Of a DNA stretch of 64,000 nt, positions 57,373-64,000 are shown in pieces (the first letter of the stretch is position 1; each line of letters starts with the position of its first letter). Source of the stretch: Streptomyces sp. F63 (lineage in GTDB: Bacteria > Actinomycetota > Actinomycetes > Streptomycetales > Streptomycetaceae); the NCBI RefSeq assembly GCF_018070345.1, contig NZ_JAGPXX010000003.1, forward strand, positions 124,001 through 188,000, given 5' to 3'. The notes beneath the pieces were generated by a model that did no database searches, was not told the origin of the DNA, and saw nothing but the letters and a program-made list of their open reading frames with translations. The translations under genes were made by a program, and so were the position numbers.

Positions 57373-58086
57373 CCCTGCGGCTTCCGCGGTCCCCGTAGAC
57401 CCCCGCGCTGCGCCGTCCACCGGTGGCGCGCCGCCGCCCGCCGGTTCCCGGGGGCGGTTGGTTCCCGGCGGGCCGGTGCGTGCGCCGGTGCCGCGGCTCG
57501 CGTGCTCCCGCCGGTCGGCACGGCCGGCGGCGGGCTCCCGGCCCCGCGGCCGACGACCGCGCAACGCTTCAGAGCCGGAAAAGTCACGAGCATTCACCCC
57601 TTTTGGTGGTGCTGCGGACAACCGTCCGTCGAGCCGCTCCGCGTCCTCGTACCGTCGTCCCGCTGTCCGCCGGACGGCCTGTGCGGAGATCGGTGGTGCA
57701 CTCGTGCGCGTTGCTGGGTTCACGGAACGTGTTGTTCCGTATGTGGCCCGTGAGACAGGGCTGCCCTCGGCGGCCCGGGCCCACCGGGGCCGCGGTCCCG
57801 CGGCCGGGGGACCGGCCGACGGCTTCCGCCCCGGGGATTCTCCGGCGGAGGCGGAACGTTCCGCTCCTGCCGTGGGCCGGCCTCCTCCGCCGGACGCGCG
57901 CCGCACTCGCCGGAGGCGGTGATCTCCGGAAGACCTTCACGGCCGGAGCGCGACAGCCCGGCCCTTCCGCTCCCCTCCCTCCCGCCGCGCCCCCCGCCGC
58001 GGTGCCCGGTGGCCCCCACCCCGGCCGCCCCGCCGGTTCCCGAACGGAACCGGGACCCGTCCTTCCCATCGCAAGGAGAACGAGAC
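57373..58086. other. 714-bp noncoding region upstream of the epimerase operon
   Basis: No open frame here shows codon bias or a ribosome site. It contains lower-GC patches near 57570-57620 and 57700-57750 and a perfect palindrome ACGGAAC-gtgtt-GTTCCGT at 57722-57740. A long leader follows before the 29-codon ORF at 58087. It is the longest intergenic space in the window. Confidence 0.55.
57722..57740. promoter_or_regulatory. Palindromic operator candidate
   Basis: ACGGAAC-gtgtt-GTTCCGT, perfect 7-bp arms with a 5-base centre (19 bp in all), the classic geometry for a TetR/GntR/LacI-like dimer. TTGCTG at 57711-57716 could be a -35 overlapping it. Confidence 0.5.
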
Positions 58087-58176
58087 ATGACGTCACGCGA
58101 CTTCCGTACCGGCGCCCCGGGCCCGTCCCGCCGCACCGGCGACCTCGCCGGCCGGGAGCGGGAGGGCACGCGATGA
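58087..58176 (+). CDS. 29-residue leader peptide coupled to the epimerase gene
   Basis: Short ORF MTSRDFRTGAPGPSRRTGDL... of 29 residues, basic and polar. ATG 58087 is preceded by an excellent AAGGAGA 7 nt upstream, better than that of the following gene, and its stop overlaps the next ATG in ATGA. It may therefore set translation of the epimerase by coupling or be a small protein in its own right. No similarity recognised. Confidence 0.5.
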   Translation: MTSRDFRTGAPGPSRRTGDLAGREREGTR

Positions 58177-59126
58177 GGGTGCTGCTGATCGGTGCCAACG
58201 GATTCATCGGACGGCATGTCGCCGAACGGCTGCTCGCGGACCCCGCCGCGCAGCTCACCGCGCTCGGCCGCGGGGACGACGCCGACGTCCGCTTCGACCT
58301 GGCCGGCGGCAGCCCCGGCGCGCTGGCCCGCTTCCTGGACGCGGTGCACCCCGGCGTGGTCGTCAACTGCGCGGGGACCACCCGCGGCGGCGCCCGCGAA
58401 CTCACCCGGCACAACACCGTCGCGGTGGCGACGATCTGCGAGGCCCTGCGCCGCAGCCGTTGCGGGGCGCGGCTGGTGCAGCTCGGCTGCGCCTCGGAGT
58501 ACGGGCCCTCGCAGCCCGGCTCCTCCACGGCCGAGGACGCGGTGCCGCGCCCCGGGGGGCCGTACGGGGTGAGCAAACTGGCGGCGACCGAGCTGGTCCT
58601 CGGCTCGGATCTGGACGCGGTGGTGCTCCGGGTGTTCTCCCCGGCCGGGCCCGGTACGCCCGCGGGCTCGCCGCTCGGCCGGCTGGCGGAGGCCATGCGG
58701 CGCGCCATCCAGTCGGGGGACACCGAGCTCAGGGTGGGCGGCCTGGGCGTGCAGCGCGACTTCGTGGACGTCCGGGACGTGGCACGCGCCGTGCACGCGG
58801 CTTCGCTGTCGGCCGCCCAGGGGGTCGTCAACATCGGTACCGGCCGGGCCGTGCGGCTGCGGGACGTGGCCGGAGTGCTCGCCCGGGTGGCCGGGTTCGG
58901 CGGTGCTGTCCGCGAGCTGGACATCGCGTCTCAGCGCGGACCGGCCGCGGGCGGGACGGGGGAGCAGCAGCCGTCCCCGCCGCCCCCGCATCCGTACCCC
59001 GACGGCTGCGGCGGCTGGCAGCAGGCGGACGTGCGGACCGCCCGGGACCGCCTCGGCTGGCGGCCCCGGATCGGCCTGGAGGAGTCACTGGCGGACATCT
59101 GGATGGAGGCGGCATGTCGTCTCTGA
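58173..59126 (+). CDS. NAD-dependent epimerase/dehydratase (extended SDR)
   Basis: A 317-residue nucleotide-sugar-type SDR. NAD loop GANGFIGRH (GxxGxxG), NAG-equivalent VVNCAGTT, catalytic Ser/Thr in LGCASEYGPS, and Tyr-x3-Lys in PYGVSKLAATEL are in place; RDFVDVRDVARAVHAA and WRPRIGLEESL are the usual C-terminal blocks. A Gly/Pro-rich insert near residues 257-280 (GEQQPSPPPPHPYPDG) is unusual. Probably acts on an NDP-sugar. ATG 58173 has GGGAGGG 6 nt upstream and overlaps the leader ORF. It overlaps the spherulin-4-like gene by 13 bases. Confidence 0.88.
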   Translation: MRVLLIGANGFIGRHVAERLLADPAAQLTALGRGDDADVRFDLAGGSPGALARFLDAVHPGVVVNCAGTTRGGARELTRHNTVAVATICEALRRSRCGARLVQLGCASEYGPSQPGSSTAEDAVPRPGGPYGVSKLAATELVLGSDLDAVVLRVFSPAGPGTPAGSPLGRLAEAMRRAIQSGDTELRVGGLGVQRDFVDVRDVARAVHAASLSAAQGVVNIGTGRAVRLRDVAGVLARVAGFGGAVRELDIASQRGPAAGGTGEQQPSPPPPHPYPDGCGGWQQADVRTARDRLGWRPRIGLEESLADIWMEAACRL

Positions 59127-59872
59127 TCCGGCTCGGCCCCCGGCCGGCGGCGCCGGCGGCCCCGGCCGCCCGGCCGGGCGTCGGGGTGCCCGGCTGCGCG
59201 CATCCGCTGCTCGCGCCCGCGGAGTGGGCGGCTCTCACCCGTCCCGGCACCCCGCTGGACTGGGCGGTCCTCGATGTGGCGCGCGGGCCGGGCGCGGTGC
59301 CCGACCCGCGCTGTCTGGAGGCGGCGGGACGGCTGCGGAACGGCGGGGTGCGGGTCCTCGGCCTGCTGGACCTCGGCCACGGCACCCGGCCGTTCGGCGA
59401 ACTCGCCGGAGACGCCCGGCGCTTCGTCGAGTGGTACCGGACGGACGGGTTCTATCTGCGCCGCTGTCCGAGCCGGCGCGGCGCCCTCGGCGCGGTCCGC
59501 CGCCTCACGGACGCCCTGCTGATGCTGCGGCAGGGCGGGCATCTGGTGCTGGAGCACGGGCTGCACCCGGACCCCGGCTACGCGGAGATCCCCGGCCAGT
59601 TGGTGACCTTCGCCGGGCCGTGGGCGGAGTACCGCTGGTCACAGGTGCCGGAGTGGACCGCGGACCACCCGCCGGAGCGGTTCTGCCATCTGGTCCACTG
59701 CCTGCCGCGGGGCCATCTGGAGCAGGCGCTGCGGACCGCCCGCTGGCTGGGAGCCGGGACCGTCTACTTCACGGACCGGACCGATCGCGGTGACGGCGGG
59801 ACCCCCTGGGAGACGCTGCCCGGTTACTGGGACGATTTCGTCTCGCGGATCGGAACACCTGTCTCGGAATGA
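59114..59872 (+). CDS. Spherulin-4-family protein (putative glycoside-hydrolase-like)
   Basis: A 252-residue protein matching the spherulation-specific family 4: GVPGCAHPLLAPAEWAAL at the start, WAVLDVARGPGAVPDP, VLGLLDLGHGTRPFGEL, VEWYRTDGFYLRRCPS and the late GAGTVYFTDRTD then YWDDFV. The family has a TIM-barrel relation to endo-alpha-N-acetylgalactosaminidases acting on cell-wall or exopolysaccharide; here there is no signal peptide, so an intracellular role or non-classical export must be assumed. ATG 59114 has GGAGGC 5 nt upstream. Translationally coupled to the epimerase. The moeZ promoter overlaps its 3' end. Confidence 0.82.
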   Translation: MSSLIRLGPRPAAPAAPAARPGVGVPGCAHPLLAPAEWAALTRPGTPLDWAVLDVARGPGAVPDPRCLEAAGRLRNGGVRVLGLLDLGHGTRPFGELAGDARRFVEWYRTDGFYLRRCPSRRGALGAVRRLTDALLMLRQGGHLVLEHGLHPDPGYAEIPGQLVTFAGPWAEYRWSQVPEWTADHPPERFCHLVHCLPRGHLEQALRTARWLGAGTVYFTDRTDRGDGGTPWETLPGYWDDFVSRIGTPVSE

Positions 59873-59891
59873 GAAGGGGCGTGGCAGTGTT
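59866..59891 (+). promoter_or_regulatory. SigR-type promoter of moeZ
   Basis: CGGAAT with GGAAT at 59866-59870, exactly 18 bp, GTT at 59889-59891. The -35 overlaps the spherulin-4 stop codon. Predicted start near 59898. I recall moeB/moeZ among SigR targets in S. coelicolor. Confidence 0.7.
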
Positions 59892-59933
59892 ACGGCAAGA
59901 ACAACTGTCCTCTTACCGACCAACGGAGTCCCC

Positions 59934-61112
59934 GTGTCGCTGCCACCCCTGGTCGAGCCGGCCGCCGAGCTCACCGTCGACGAGGTCCGCAGGTACTCCC
60001 GCCACCTGATCATCCCGGATGTGGGGATGGACGGGCAGAAGCGGCTCAAGAACGCCAAGGTGCTCGCCGTCGGGGCCGGAGGGCTCGGCTCGCCGACCCT
60101 GATGTACCTCGCCGCCGCCGGCGTGGGCACGCTCGGCATCGTCGAGTTCGACGAGGTGGACGAGTCCAACCTGCAGCGCCAGGTCATCCACAGCCAGGCC
60201 GACATCGGCCGGCCCAAGGCGGAGTCCGCCCGGGACACCATCCTGGGCATCAACCCGCACGTCGACGTGCGGATCCACGCGGAGCGGCTGGACAGCTCCA
60301 ATGTGATGGAGATCTTCGCCGACTACGACCTGATCGTGGACGGCACGGACAACTTCGCCACCCGCTATCTGGTGAACGACGCCTGTGTGCTGCTGAACAA
60401 GCCCTACGTGTGGGGTTCGATCTACCGCTTCGACGGACAGGCCTCCGTCTTCTGGAGTGAGCACGGGCCGTGCTACCGCTGCCTCTACCCGGAGCCCCCG
60501 CCGCCGGGCATGGTCCCGTCCTGCGCCGAGGGCGGCGTGCTCGGGGTGCTCTGCGCGTCGATCGGCTCCATCCAGACCACCGAGGCGATCAAGCTGCTGG
60601 CCGGGATCGGGGAGCCGCTGCTCGGCCGGCTGATGATCTACGACGCCCTGGAGATGACGTACCGGCAGGTCAAGGTCCGCAAGGACCCGGACTGCGCGGT
60701 CTGCGGGGAGAACCCGACCGTCACCGAGCTCATCGACTACGAGGCCTTCTGCGGTGTCGTCTCCGAGGAGGCGCAGGAGGCCGCGGCGGGCTCCACGATC
60801 ACTCCGGCGCAGCTCAAGGAGTGGATCGACACGGGCGAGAAGATCGACATCATCGATGTCCGGGAGCCGAACGAGTACGAGATCGTCTCCATTCCCGGCG
60901 CCCGGCTGATCCCCAAGAACGAGTTCCTGATGGGGAGCGCCCTCCAGGACCTGCCCCAGGACCGGAAGATTGTCTTGCATTGCAAGACGGGTGTCCGCTC
61001 CGCGGAAGTCCTGGCGGTGCTGAAGAACGCCGGCTTCGCGGACGCCGTCCATGTCGGCGGTGGCGTGATCGGCTGGGTCAACCAGATCGAGCCGGACAAG
61101 CCGGTCTACTGA
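59934..61112 (+). CDS. moeZ: Adenylyltransferase/sulfurtransferase MoeZ
   Basis: A 392-residue two-domain enzyme. Residues about 15-265 are a ThiF/MoeB E1-like domain with GAGGLGSP (ATP loop), DTILGINPH and paired zinc cysteines (CYRCL and CAVC). Residues about 290-390 are a rhodanese domain with active-site Cys in HCKTGVRS. It adenylates and then thiocarboxylates sulfur-carrier proteins such as MoaD, CysO and ThiS-type carriers for molybdopterin, cysteine and thio-natural products. GTG 59934 has CGGAGT just upstream; upstream in-frame sequence is leader. Ends at a 19-bp terminator. Confidence 0.92.
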   Translation: MSLPPLVEPAAELTVDEVRRYSRHLIIPDVGMDGQKRLKNAKVLAVGAGGLGSPTLMYLAAAGVGTLGIVEFDEVDESNLQRQVIHSQADIGRPKAESARDTILGINPHVDVRIHAERLDSSNVMEIFADYDLIVDGTDNFATRYLVNDACVLLNKPYVWGSIYRFDGQASVFWSEHGPCYRCLYPEPPPPGMVPSCAEGGVLGVLCASIGSIQTTEAIKLLAGIGEPLLGRLMIYDALEMTYRQVKVRKDPDCAVCGENPTVTELIDYEAFCGVVSEEAQEAAAGSTITPAQLKEWIDTGEKIDIIDVREPNEYEIVSIPGARLIPKNEFLMGSALQDLPQDRKIVLHCKTGVRSAEVLAVLKNAGFADAVHVGGGVIGWVNQIEPDKPVY

Positions 61113-61149
61113 GACCGGCGGCGACGGCGGCCCCGCCGGTACCGGGCCG

Positions 61150-61191
61150 CGGAGGGCCCCCGCGCACCGCCCGGTGCGCGGGGGCCCTCCG
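61150..61191. terminator. Strong bidirectional terminator
   Basis: Perfect 19-bp stem CGGAGGGCCCCCGCGCACC and complement with GCCC loop, between convergent moeZ and the S33 peptidase gene. Confidence 0.9.
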
Positions 61192-61211
61192 GTGGGTCCG
61201 GGCGCGTGGGC

Positions 61212-62816
61212 TCACGTGCAGGTCCTGCCGTCCCGCGGGACCTCGCCGTCGAGGAAGTAGGCGTCGACGAGCCCTTTCATGCAGGCGTTCCCGGAGCTGT
61301 ACGCGCCGTGGCCCTCGCCCTTGTACGTCAGGTGGATGCCGACGCCCTCGCCGAGCGCGTCGGCCATGATCTTCGCGCCCTCGTAGGGCGTCGCCGGATC
61401 GCCGGTGGTGCCGATCACCAGGATCGGGCCGGCGCCCTCCGCGCTCACCTCCGGCCGGCCCGCGTCCGCCCGCACCGGCCACCCCGCGCACCAGCCGGCC
61501 AGGTCCCAGGCCAGGAACTCCCCGAAGACCGGGGAGAGTTCGCGGAATTCCGGCAGCAGCGCGCGGGCCTCGCCGAGACTCGTCCGGTCGGCCGAGTCGG
61601 CGCAGGATATGGCCCGCTGGGAGTGGCTCTGGCTGCTGTACCGGCCGTTTTCGTCCCGGTCGTTGTAGGCGTCGGCCAGAGCCAGCAGCCGGCTCCCGGT
61701 ACCGGACCCGAAGGCCTCCCGCAGGGCGGCCGTCAGCCGCGGCCAGAGCTGCTCGCTGTAGAGGGCGCGGACGATGCCGGTCCGGGCCAGGGATTCGGTG
61801 AGCTTCCGCCCTCCGGCGGCCGGGAGCGGCTCGCGGTCCAGCCGCCGCAGCAGTCCGGCGATCTTCTCGGCGCCGGCCGCCGGGTCGGTGCCGGCCGGGC
61901 AGGACGCGCCCCGTGCGGCACAGTCCGCGAGGTAGTTCTCCAGGGCCCGCTGGAAGCCGGTGGTCTGGTTGCGCGCGTGCCGCACGTCGTCCGCGGAGGG
62001 ATCGCTCACCGCGTCGAGCACGAGCCGCCCGACCCGCCGCGGGAAGAGATGGGCGTAGACCGCGCCGAGCCGGGTGCCGTAGGAGAAGCCGAGGTAGTGG
62101 AGCCGGTCGTCACCGAGGACGGCGCGGAGGAGGTCCATGTCGCGGGCGGCGTTCTCGGTTCCGACATGGGGCAGCACCCTGCCGGAGCGGCGCTCGCAGC
62201 CGGCGGCGAAGTCCTGGGCGTCGGCCAGGAACGCCTTCTCCTCGGCCGCGTCGTCCGGCGTGTGGTCGAGCCGGGACGCCGCGGCCTCCATGGCCTCGCT
62301 GTCCCGGCACACCACTCCGGAACTCCCGGCGACGCCGCGCGGGTCGAACCCCACCAGGTCGTACCGGGCGCCGAGGTCGTCGAAGACGGTGCCCCAGCCG
62401 GGGAGGCTCGCCACCCCGGAGCTGCCGGGGCCGCCGAAGTTGAGCAGGAGCGAGCCGATCCGCCGGTCCGGGTCGGTGGCCCGGGCGCGGATCAGGGCGA
62501 TGCCGAGGGTGTCACCGTCCGGATCGGCGTAGTCCAGCGGGGCCTTCACCGTGGCGCACTGCCAGCGGTCCCCGGGGGGCCGCGCCGAGGGGCCGAGGGC
62601 CGCGGTCGGCGCGTCGCAGTCCGTCCAGCGCGGCTGCTGGCCGGTCAGGGCGGCGGGCGGCGGCGGGAGTTCACCGTTCTTCGAGCCGGGGGAGGCGGAC
62701 GCGGCGGCTTTGCCCGGCGGGCCGTCCTTCTTCTCCTCGTCCCCGCACCCGGCCGTACCGCCGGCCAGGAGCAGGGCGACGGCGGCGAGGGCCCCGGCTC
62801 GGACGGTTCTGGACAT
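61212..62816 (-). CDS. S33/TAP-type alpha/beta hydrolase lipoprotein
   Basis: A 534-residue exported peptidase related to Streptomyces tripeptidyl aminopeptidases. The signal peptide ends in GTAGC with Cys24 as the lipid site. The N-terminal block LLLNFGGPGSSGVASL holds the oxyanion residues; nucleophile GFSYGTRLG; acid in TTGDPATPYEGA; His in YKGEGHGAY. The C-terminal TAP domain with several cysteines (CMKGLVDAYF ... RTCT) is present. It would release short peptides from protein N-termini at the cell surface, providing substrates for peptide importers like those at the left of the window. ATG 62816. Confidence 0.88.
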   Translation of the reverse strand: MSRTVRAGALAAVALLLAGGTAGCGDEEKKDGPPGKAAASASPGSKNGELPPPPAALTGQQPRWTDCDAPTAALGPSARPPGDRWQCATVKAPLDYADPDGDTLGIALIRARATDPDRRIGSLLLNFGGPGSSGVASLPGWGTVFDDLGARYDLVGFDPRGVAGSSGVVCRDSEAMEAAASRLDHTPDDAAEEKAFLADAQDFAAGCERRSGRVLPHVGTENAARDMDLLRAVLGDDRLHYLGFSYGTRLGAVYAHLFPRRVGRLVLDAVSDPSADDVRHARNQTTGFQRALENYLADCAARGASCPAGTDPAAGAEKIAGLLRRLDREPLPAAGGRKLTESLARTGIVRALYSEQLWPRLTAALREAFGSGTGSRLLALADAYNDRDENGRYSSQSHSQRAISCADSADRTSLGEARALLPEFRELSPVFGEFLAWDLAGWCAGWPVRADAGRPEVSAEGAGPILVIGTTGDPATPYEGAKIMADALGEGVGIHLTYKGEGHGAYSSGNACMKGLVDAYFLDGEVPRDGRTCT

Positions 62817-62903
62817 GGGGGCTCCACTTCGTCTGGCAACCGTCGGCTCGGGGGCGCTCGACGTGAGAGGAACGACGACGCAACATCGTAGGCCCTGGGT
62901 CTG

Positions 62904-64000
62904 TCAGAGGGTGACGAACGTGATGTCTGTGGCCTTGACCCCGACCCATACCCGGGAACCCTCGCCGAGCTTCAGATCGGCCGCCGCCTGCGCGGTGATC
63001 TCGGCGACGACGTCCGGCTCCGCGTCGATCAGCACCCGCAGCCGGGCGCCCTGCGCCGCGATCTCCCGCACCGTGCCCCGCCAGACGTTGCGCGGACTGC
63101 CGGACGGCCGGCGCGTGTGGAGGGACACGGCCTCCGGGCCGGCCACGGCCAGTGCCCGGCTGCCCGCGGGCGGCAGCGGATCGGCGGCCACCAGGCGCCC
63201 TCCGCCGTCGAGGTCCAGGATGCCGGCCGCCCCGGTCCCGTCCACCGCCGCGGTGGTGCCGGGCCACGCGTTGCGGCCGAGCAGCCGGGCCACCCACGGC
63301 GACCGCGGATGGCGGGAGACCTCCGGCGGGGCCGCGTCCTGCACCACGCGACCGTCTTCCAGGACGAGCACCCGCCCCGCGAGCGAGACCGCCTCGACCG
63401 GATCGTGCGTGACGAGCAGGCAGACTCCGGGGAAACCGGCCAGATGGGTGCGGAGCGTGTGCCGCACCGCGGCCCGCGTCGTCTGGTCGAGCGCGGCCAG
63501 CGGCTCGTCCAGCAGCAGCAGCCGGGGGCGCGCGGCCAGGGCGCGGGCGAGTGCGACGCGCTGTGCCTGGCCGCCGGAGAGCTCCCCGGGCCGCCGGTGC
63601 GCGAGCTCCCCCACCCCGAGCCGGTCCAGCCACTGCCGGGCCTCCCGGCGGGCGCCGGCGCGGCCGGCGCCCTGGGCGCGCGCCCCGTAGGCGGTGTTGG
63701 CCAGCGCGGAGAGATGAGGGAACAGGGCACCGTCCTGCGGTACCCAGGCGATACCGCGGCGGTGCGGGGGGAGTCCGGAGACGTCGCGGTCGCCCAGGAG
63801 CAGGCGTCCGGCGCGGGCGCGGGGAGTGAGTCCCAGGAGCGCGCGCAGCAAGGTCGTCTTGCCCGCCCCGTTGGGGCCGACGACGGCGACGGTGGTTCCG
63901 GCGGGCACGGCGACGGACACGCGGCTGGCGCCACTGACATCCGCGGTGAGGGGGAGGGCCGCGTCCGCCGCCGGCGCCGGCGGCCGGAGAGCGGGCGGGG
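62904..64000 (-). CDS. modC: Molybdate-type ABC transporter ATPase, 5' end outside the window
   Basis: Partial at the window edge: the frame stays open to base 64000 with no stop, and the sequence before GTG 63920 (ALPLTADVSGASRVSVAVPAG) continues the ABC fold, so the true start lies beyond. Walker A GPNGAGKTT, Q-loop VPQDGALFPH, signature LSGGQAQR, Walker B LLLLDEP, H-loop VTHD. The C-terminal TOBE/MOP-like domain (NVWRGTVREIAAQGARLRVLIDAEPDVVAEIT) is typical of ModC. Proximity to moeZ fits molybdenum metabolism. The permease and binding-protein genes would be further upstream. Confidence 0.8.
   Translation of the reverse strand, partial: PPALRPPAPAADAALPLTADVSGASRVSVAVPAGTTVAVVGPNGAGKTTLLRALLGLTPRARAGRLLLGDRDVSGLPPHRRGIAWVPQDGALFPHLSALANTAYGARAQGAGRAGARREARQWLDRLGVGELAHRRPGELSGGQAQRVALARALAARPRLLLLDEPLAALDQTTRAAVRHTLRTHLAGFPGVCLLVTHDPVEAVSLAGRVLVLEDGRVVQDAAPPEVSRHPRSPWVARLLGRNAWPGTTAAVDGTGAAGILDLDGGGRLVAADPLPPAGSRALAVAGPEAVSLHTRRPSGSPRNVWRGTVREIAAQGARLRVLIDAEPDVVAEITAQAAADLKLGEGSRVWVGVKATDITFVTL

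Noticed and set aside
57458..57922. A 154-codon open frame in the long gap before the epimerase operon
   Set aside because: No Shine-Dalgarno, mixed low-complexity composition and no codon-position bias; the region contains promoter-like and palindromic sequence instead.
1..64000. Mobile elements, CRISPR arrays, tRNA or rRNA genes
   Set aside because: I saw no transposase or integrase motifs, no regularly spaced repeats with unique spacers and no cloverleaf-type sequence. The tandem repeats present are short and lie in linkers, gene tails or spacers.

Overview
The window reads as chromosomal DNA of a Streptomyces or close relative. GC content is very high with strong GC3 bias in the genes, starts are often GTG and occasionally TTG, many starts appear leaderless, and several Streptomyces-typical families are present (DUF6113, DUF6758, a SUFU-domain protein, a spherulin-4-like protein). 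I see no rRNA, tRNA, CRISPR array, insertion sequence or prophage. This is conserved core chromosome rather than an accessory island.

Layout. (1) 1-12.6 kb: two complete five-gene oligopeptide ABC importers that converge near 6.0 kb. The plus-strand set runs SBP-permease-permease-ATPase-ATPase. The minus-strand set (12539 to 6064) has the gene order and sizes of bldKABCDE, the importer needed for aerial mycelium formation. Its first gene holds the only two in-frame TTA codons I found in the window. (2) 12.9-19.2 kb: an S9 peptidase, a small membrane protein, mshB (mycothiol synthesis), a DUF6113 membrane protein and a large membrane protein with a YoaR/VanW-type domain. (3) 19.2-26.1 kb: a SirB1-type transglutaminase-like protein, a GNAT protein, fdxA and dapC, a secreted Ala/Gly-rich protein, a membrane-anchored lysozyme-like protein and dapE. 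dapC and dapE are two steps of the lysine/diaminopimelate pathway.

(4) 26.1-43.3 kb: a block collinear with Mycobacterium tuberculosis Rv1202-Rv1239c as I recall it: dapE, LOG protein, folP2, DivIVA-like, tag, (enoyl-CoA hydratase), DUF3117, O-methyltransferase, sigE, rseA, htrA, tatB, mrp, DUF1003, MgtE-N/CBS protein, corA. It combines an ECF envelope-stress module (sigma, zinc anti-sigma, HtrA protease), Tat export, Fe-S assembly and magnesium functions. (5) 43.8-48.5 kb: a SUFU-domain protein, DUF6758, PHP phosphoesterase, MarC, a 50-residue protein behind a consensus SigR promoter, and a NYN-domain protein. (6) 48.6-61.1 kb: a block resembling Rv3206c-Rv3211: DEAD-box helicase, ferritin-like protein, DUF3107, TetR, alpha/beta hydrolase, DUF3152 metzincin-like protein, and moeZ behind a SigR-type promoter. 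A short epimerase/spherulin-4 operon sits between DUF3152 and moeZ. (7) 61.2-64.0 kb: an S33/TAP lipoprotein peptidase and a modC-type ATPase that runs off the window edge.

Regulation visible in the sequence: a GGAAC-N17-CGTT promoter upstream of sigE (likely autoregulation); GGGAAT/CGGAAT-N18-GTT promoters upstream of the 50-residue gene and of moeZ (thiol-stress sigma SigR); eight genes whose start lies 6-7 nt after a TANNNT box (leaderless); and many 13-19 bp GC-rich terminator hairpins, mostly between convergent genes. Two genes seem to lack a standard start codon (CTG for the helicase, possibly ATT for the O-methyltransferase). No wholly new multi-gene system stands out. The best leads are the doubly TTA-coded bldKA, the SigR-driven micro-gene, the folP2-type active-site change, and the epimerase/spherulin-4 operon with its coupled 29-codon leader ORF and upstream palindrome.
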